The notes under the pieces are model-generated. The model worked only from the letters and a program-made list of their open reading frames with translations, was not told where the DNA came from and did no database searches. Below, piece by piece: positions 5,312-6,470 of a DNA stretch of 6,470 nucleotides. The DNA is taken from contig JAPLYJ010000038.1 of the NCBI GenBank assembly GCA_026395655.1, positions 1 to 6,470 on the forward strand, read 5' to 3'. Both the position numbers and the translations under genes were made by a program. Numbering within the stretch: the stretch's first letter is position 1; each line of letters starts with the position of its first letter. Source of the stretch: Candidatus Parcubacteria bacterium (GTDB taxonomy: Bacteria > Patescibacteriota > Minisyncoccia > UBA6257 > JAPLYJ01).

Positions 5312-6253
5312 ATGGAAAAACAACTTTTTGTAATAATAGATGGTAATGCTTTAATTCATCGTGCTTTTCATGCTTTACCAGGATTAACCAACAGTAATGG
5401 TCAGATGACTAATGCTGTTTATGGTTTTGTTTCTGTTTTAATTAGAATATTAAGAGAACTTAAGCCACAATATATAGCTTGTTGTTTTGATTTAGCGGCA
5501 CCTACTTTTAGACACGAAGTCTATCAAGCTTACAAAGCTACTAGGAAAAAAGGACCCCAAGAGCTTTATGATCAATTAGAACCAGCTAAAGATTTTGTTC
5601 GTGCTTTTAATATTAAAATATTTGAGCAAGCTGGTTTTGAAGCTGATGATTTAATAGGTTCGTTAGCTAGCCAAGCTAGTATAGAGAATTCTGATTTAGA
5701 AATAATCATTGTAACAGGTGATTTAGATACTTTACAATTAGTTACGGATAAAATAAAAGTTTGGGCTTTGAAAACAGGTATTAAAGAAATGTTTTTGTAT
5801 GATTTAGAAAAAATTAAAGAAAGATTTGGGTTAGATTCTATACAATTACCTGATTACAAAGGTTTAAAAGGTGACCCTTCTGACAATATAATAGGGGTAC
5901 CGGGGATAGGAGAAAAAACAGCTAGCCAATTAATTCAAAAATATGGCTCTTTAGAACGTCTTTATGAAGCAGTTACTAATTCAGAGTTTTCCGGCCGCGT
6001 CTACGATTTATTAAGCCAGAACAAAGATCAGGCTTTTTTCAGCAGGGACTTGAGTTTAATCAAAAAAGATATATCATTAGATTTTAAGATAGAGAATATT
6101 AAATTTGAATTGCCTTCTTCTGAAAATTTAAAAGATATTTTTGAAAAGTATGGTTTTAGAAGTTTGTGGTTAAGATTAGAGGGAATAAATGCAGAGCCAA
6201 TACAAAAAGAACAAAAAAAACAAATTATTAATACTTCTTTACCTGGTTTTTAA
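5312..6253 (+). CDS. Stand-alone 5'-3' exonuclease (PolA N-terminal / flap nuclease family)
   Basis: The 313 residues match the 5'-3' exonuclease domain found at the N terminus of DNA polymerase I, which removes RNA primers and 5' flaps during lagging-strand synthesis and repair. Metal-binding carboxylates are present: D10 (IIDGNALIHRAF), D60 (CCFD), E110-A-D112-D113, D137/D139 (TGDLDTLQLV) and D188/D191 (GDPSDN). The helix-hairpin-helix GVPGIGEKTA follows (195-204). Arginine/lysine residues in YKATRKK (74-80) suit the DNA-contact arch. The protein stops at the domain boundary with a tail of about 20 residues ending TSLPGF, and no polymerase part follows, so it is either a natural free-standing nuclease or the partner of a separately encoded polymerase. 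The start is 3 bases after the tsaE stop with no ribosome site, suggesting coupled translation. Confidence 0.93.
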   Translation: MEKQLFVIIDGNALIHRAFHALPGLTNSNGQMTNAVYGFVSVLIRILRELKPQYIACCFDLAAPTFRHEVYQAYKATRKKGPQELYDQLEPAKDFVRAFNIKIFEQAGFEADDLIGSLASQASIENSDLEIIIVTGDLDTLQLVTDKIKVWALKTGIKEMFLYDLEKIKERFGLDSIQLPDYKGLKGDPSDNIIGVPGIGEKTASQLIQKYGSLERLYEAVTNSEFSGRVYDLLSQNKDQAFFSRDLSLIKKDISLDFKIENIKFELPSSENLKDIFEKYGFRSLWLRLEGINAEPIQKEQKKQIINTSLPGF

Positions 6254-6261
6254 TCAAATAT

Positions 6262-6470
6262 ATGATATTAAAATTTTTTAAAAATCTTTTAAGAGCTGCT
6301 AGCACGATCCCTATGCTGATATTTTGGTTTTTAGGTTTTTTAGTTGTTGCTCAAATAGTTTTTAATGTCTTGTGGTTACCTAGTCCTTTAAAATGGATTT
6401 TGTTATCTTTGTGGATAGTTTTGTATTTAACATTAGTGCCTTTTTTAGTAAAACTGGTTAATGATTTTTT
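6262..6470 (+). CDS. Partial membrane protein, family unknown (cut by window end)
   Basis: An open frame starts at ATG 6262, 8 bases after the exonuclease stop, and runs 69 codons to the window edge without a stop. It begins MILKFFKNLLRAAST, a short basic amphipathic lead, then shows two hydrophobic stretches likely to span the membrane: residues about 17-38 (PMLIFWFLGF onward) and about 44-66 (KWILLSLWIV onward), joined by a short loop with a double-proline pattern (LPSP). It probably belongs to the same transcript as tsaE and the exonuclease. No Shine-Dalgarno sequence is present. I do not recognise the family; the amino-terminal fragment is too short to assign a function. Confidence 0.75.
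   Translation, partial: MILKFFKNLLRAASTIPMLIFWFLGFLVVAQIVFNVLWLPSPLKWILLSLWIVLYLTLVPFLVKLVNDF

Noticed and set aside
1..6470. CRISPR array, tRNA or rRNA genes
   Set aside because: No regularly spaced direct repeats, no cloverleaf with a T-loop motif and no rRNA signatures were seen on either strand.

Overview
This is an AT-rich bacterial window holding four complete protein genes, one gene cut by the right edge, and a likely structured RNA gene at the left edge. The best guess for the source is a Candidate Phyla Radiation (Patescibacteria) genome or a similarly reduced bacterium. The reasons are the strong A+T bias, very tight spacing in the right-hand gene cluster, no Shine-Dalgarno sequence at normal distance before any start, a free-standing PolA-type 5'-3' exonuclease, and a type IV pilus ATPase beside housekeeping genes. 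This is inference from style; no rRNA or other marker gene is present.

Layout. At 6-33 there is a full-consensus sigma70-type promoter reading rightward into about 210 bases with no ORF of note but several nested stems, including one pairing the two ends. I call this an unidentified structured ncRNA. Its 3' end converges on the stop codon of a leftward 965-residue gene (248-3145) that encodes two PilB/GspE secretion ATPases fused in tandem. The first ATPase has lost 19 residues and changed an acidic residue at its Asp box, while the second is intact. A gap of about 280 bases (3146-3423) holds a possible promoter and several inverted repeats. Next is a leftward AAA+ ATPase of the DUF4143 type (3424-4584), whose promoter lies inside a long near-perfect palindrome (4592-4642). 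A degenerate copy of one palindrome arm lies on the other side of the gene, so related repeats bracket it.

The right part is a rightward cluster: tsaE (tRNA t6A37 modification), a stand-alone 5'-3' exonuclease (flap nuclease) 3 nt later, and after 8 nt a membrane protein that runs off the window. A probable extended -10 promoter lies almost on top of the tsaE start.

The genes do not form one pathway. The pilus ATPase would power assembly of a surface filament. TsaE and the exonuclease are housekeeping functions sharing an operon. The DUF4143 ATPase looks like an independent, possibly mobile or self-regulated cassette between them. The most unusual items are the tandem ATPase with one altered Asp-box site, the unidentified RNA, and the palindromic promoter with its flanking repeat.
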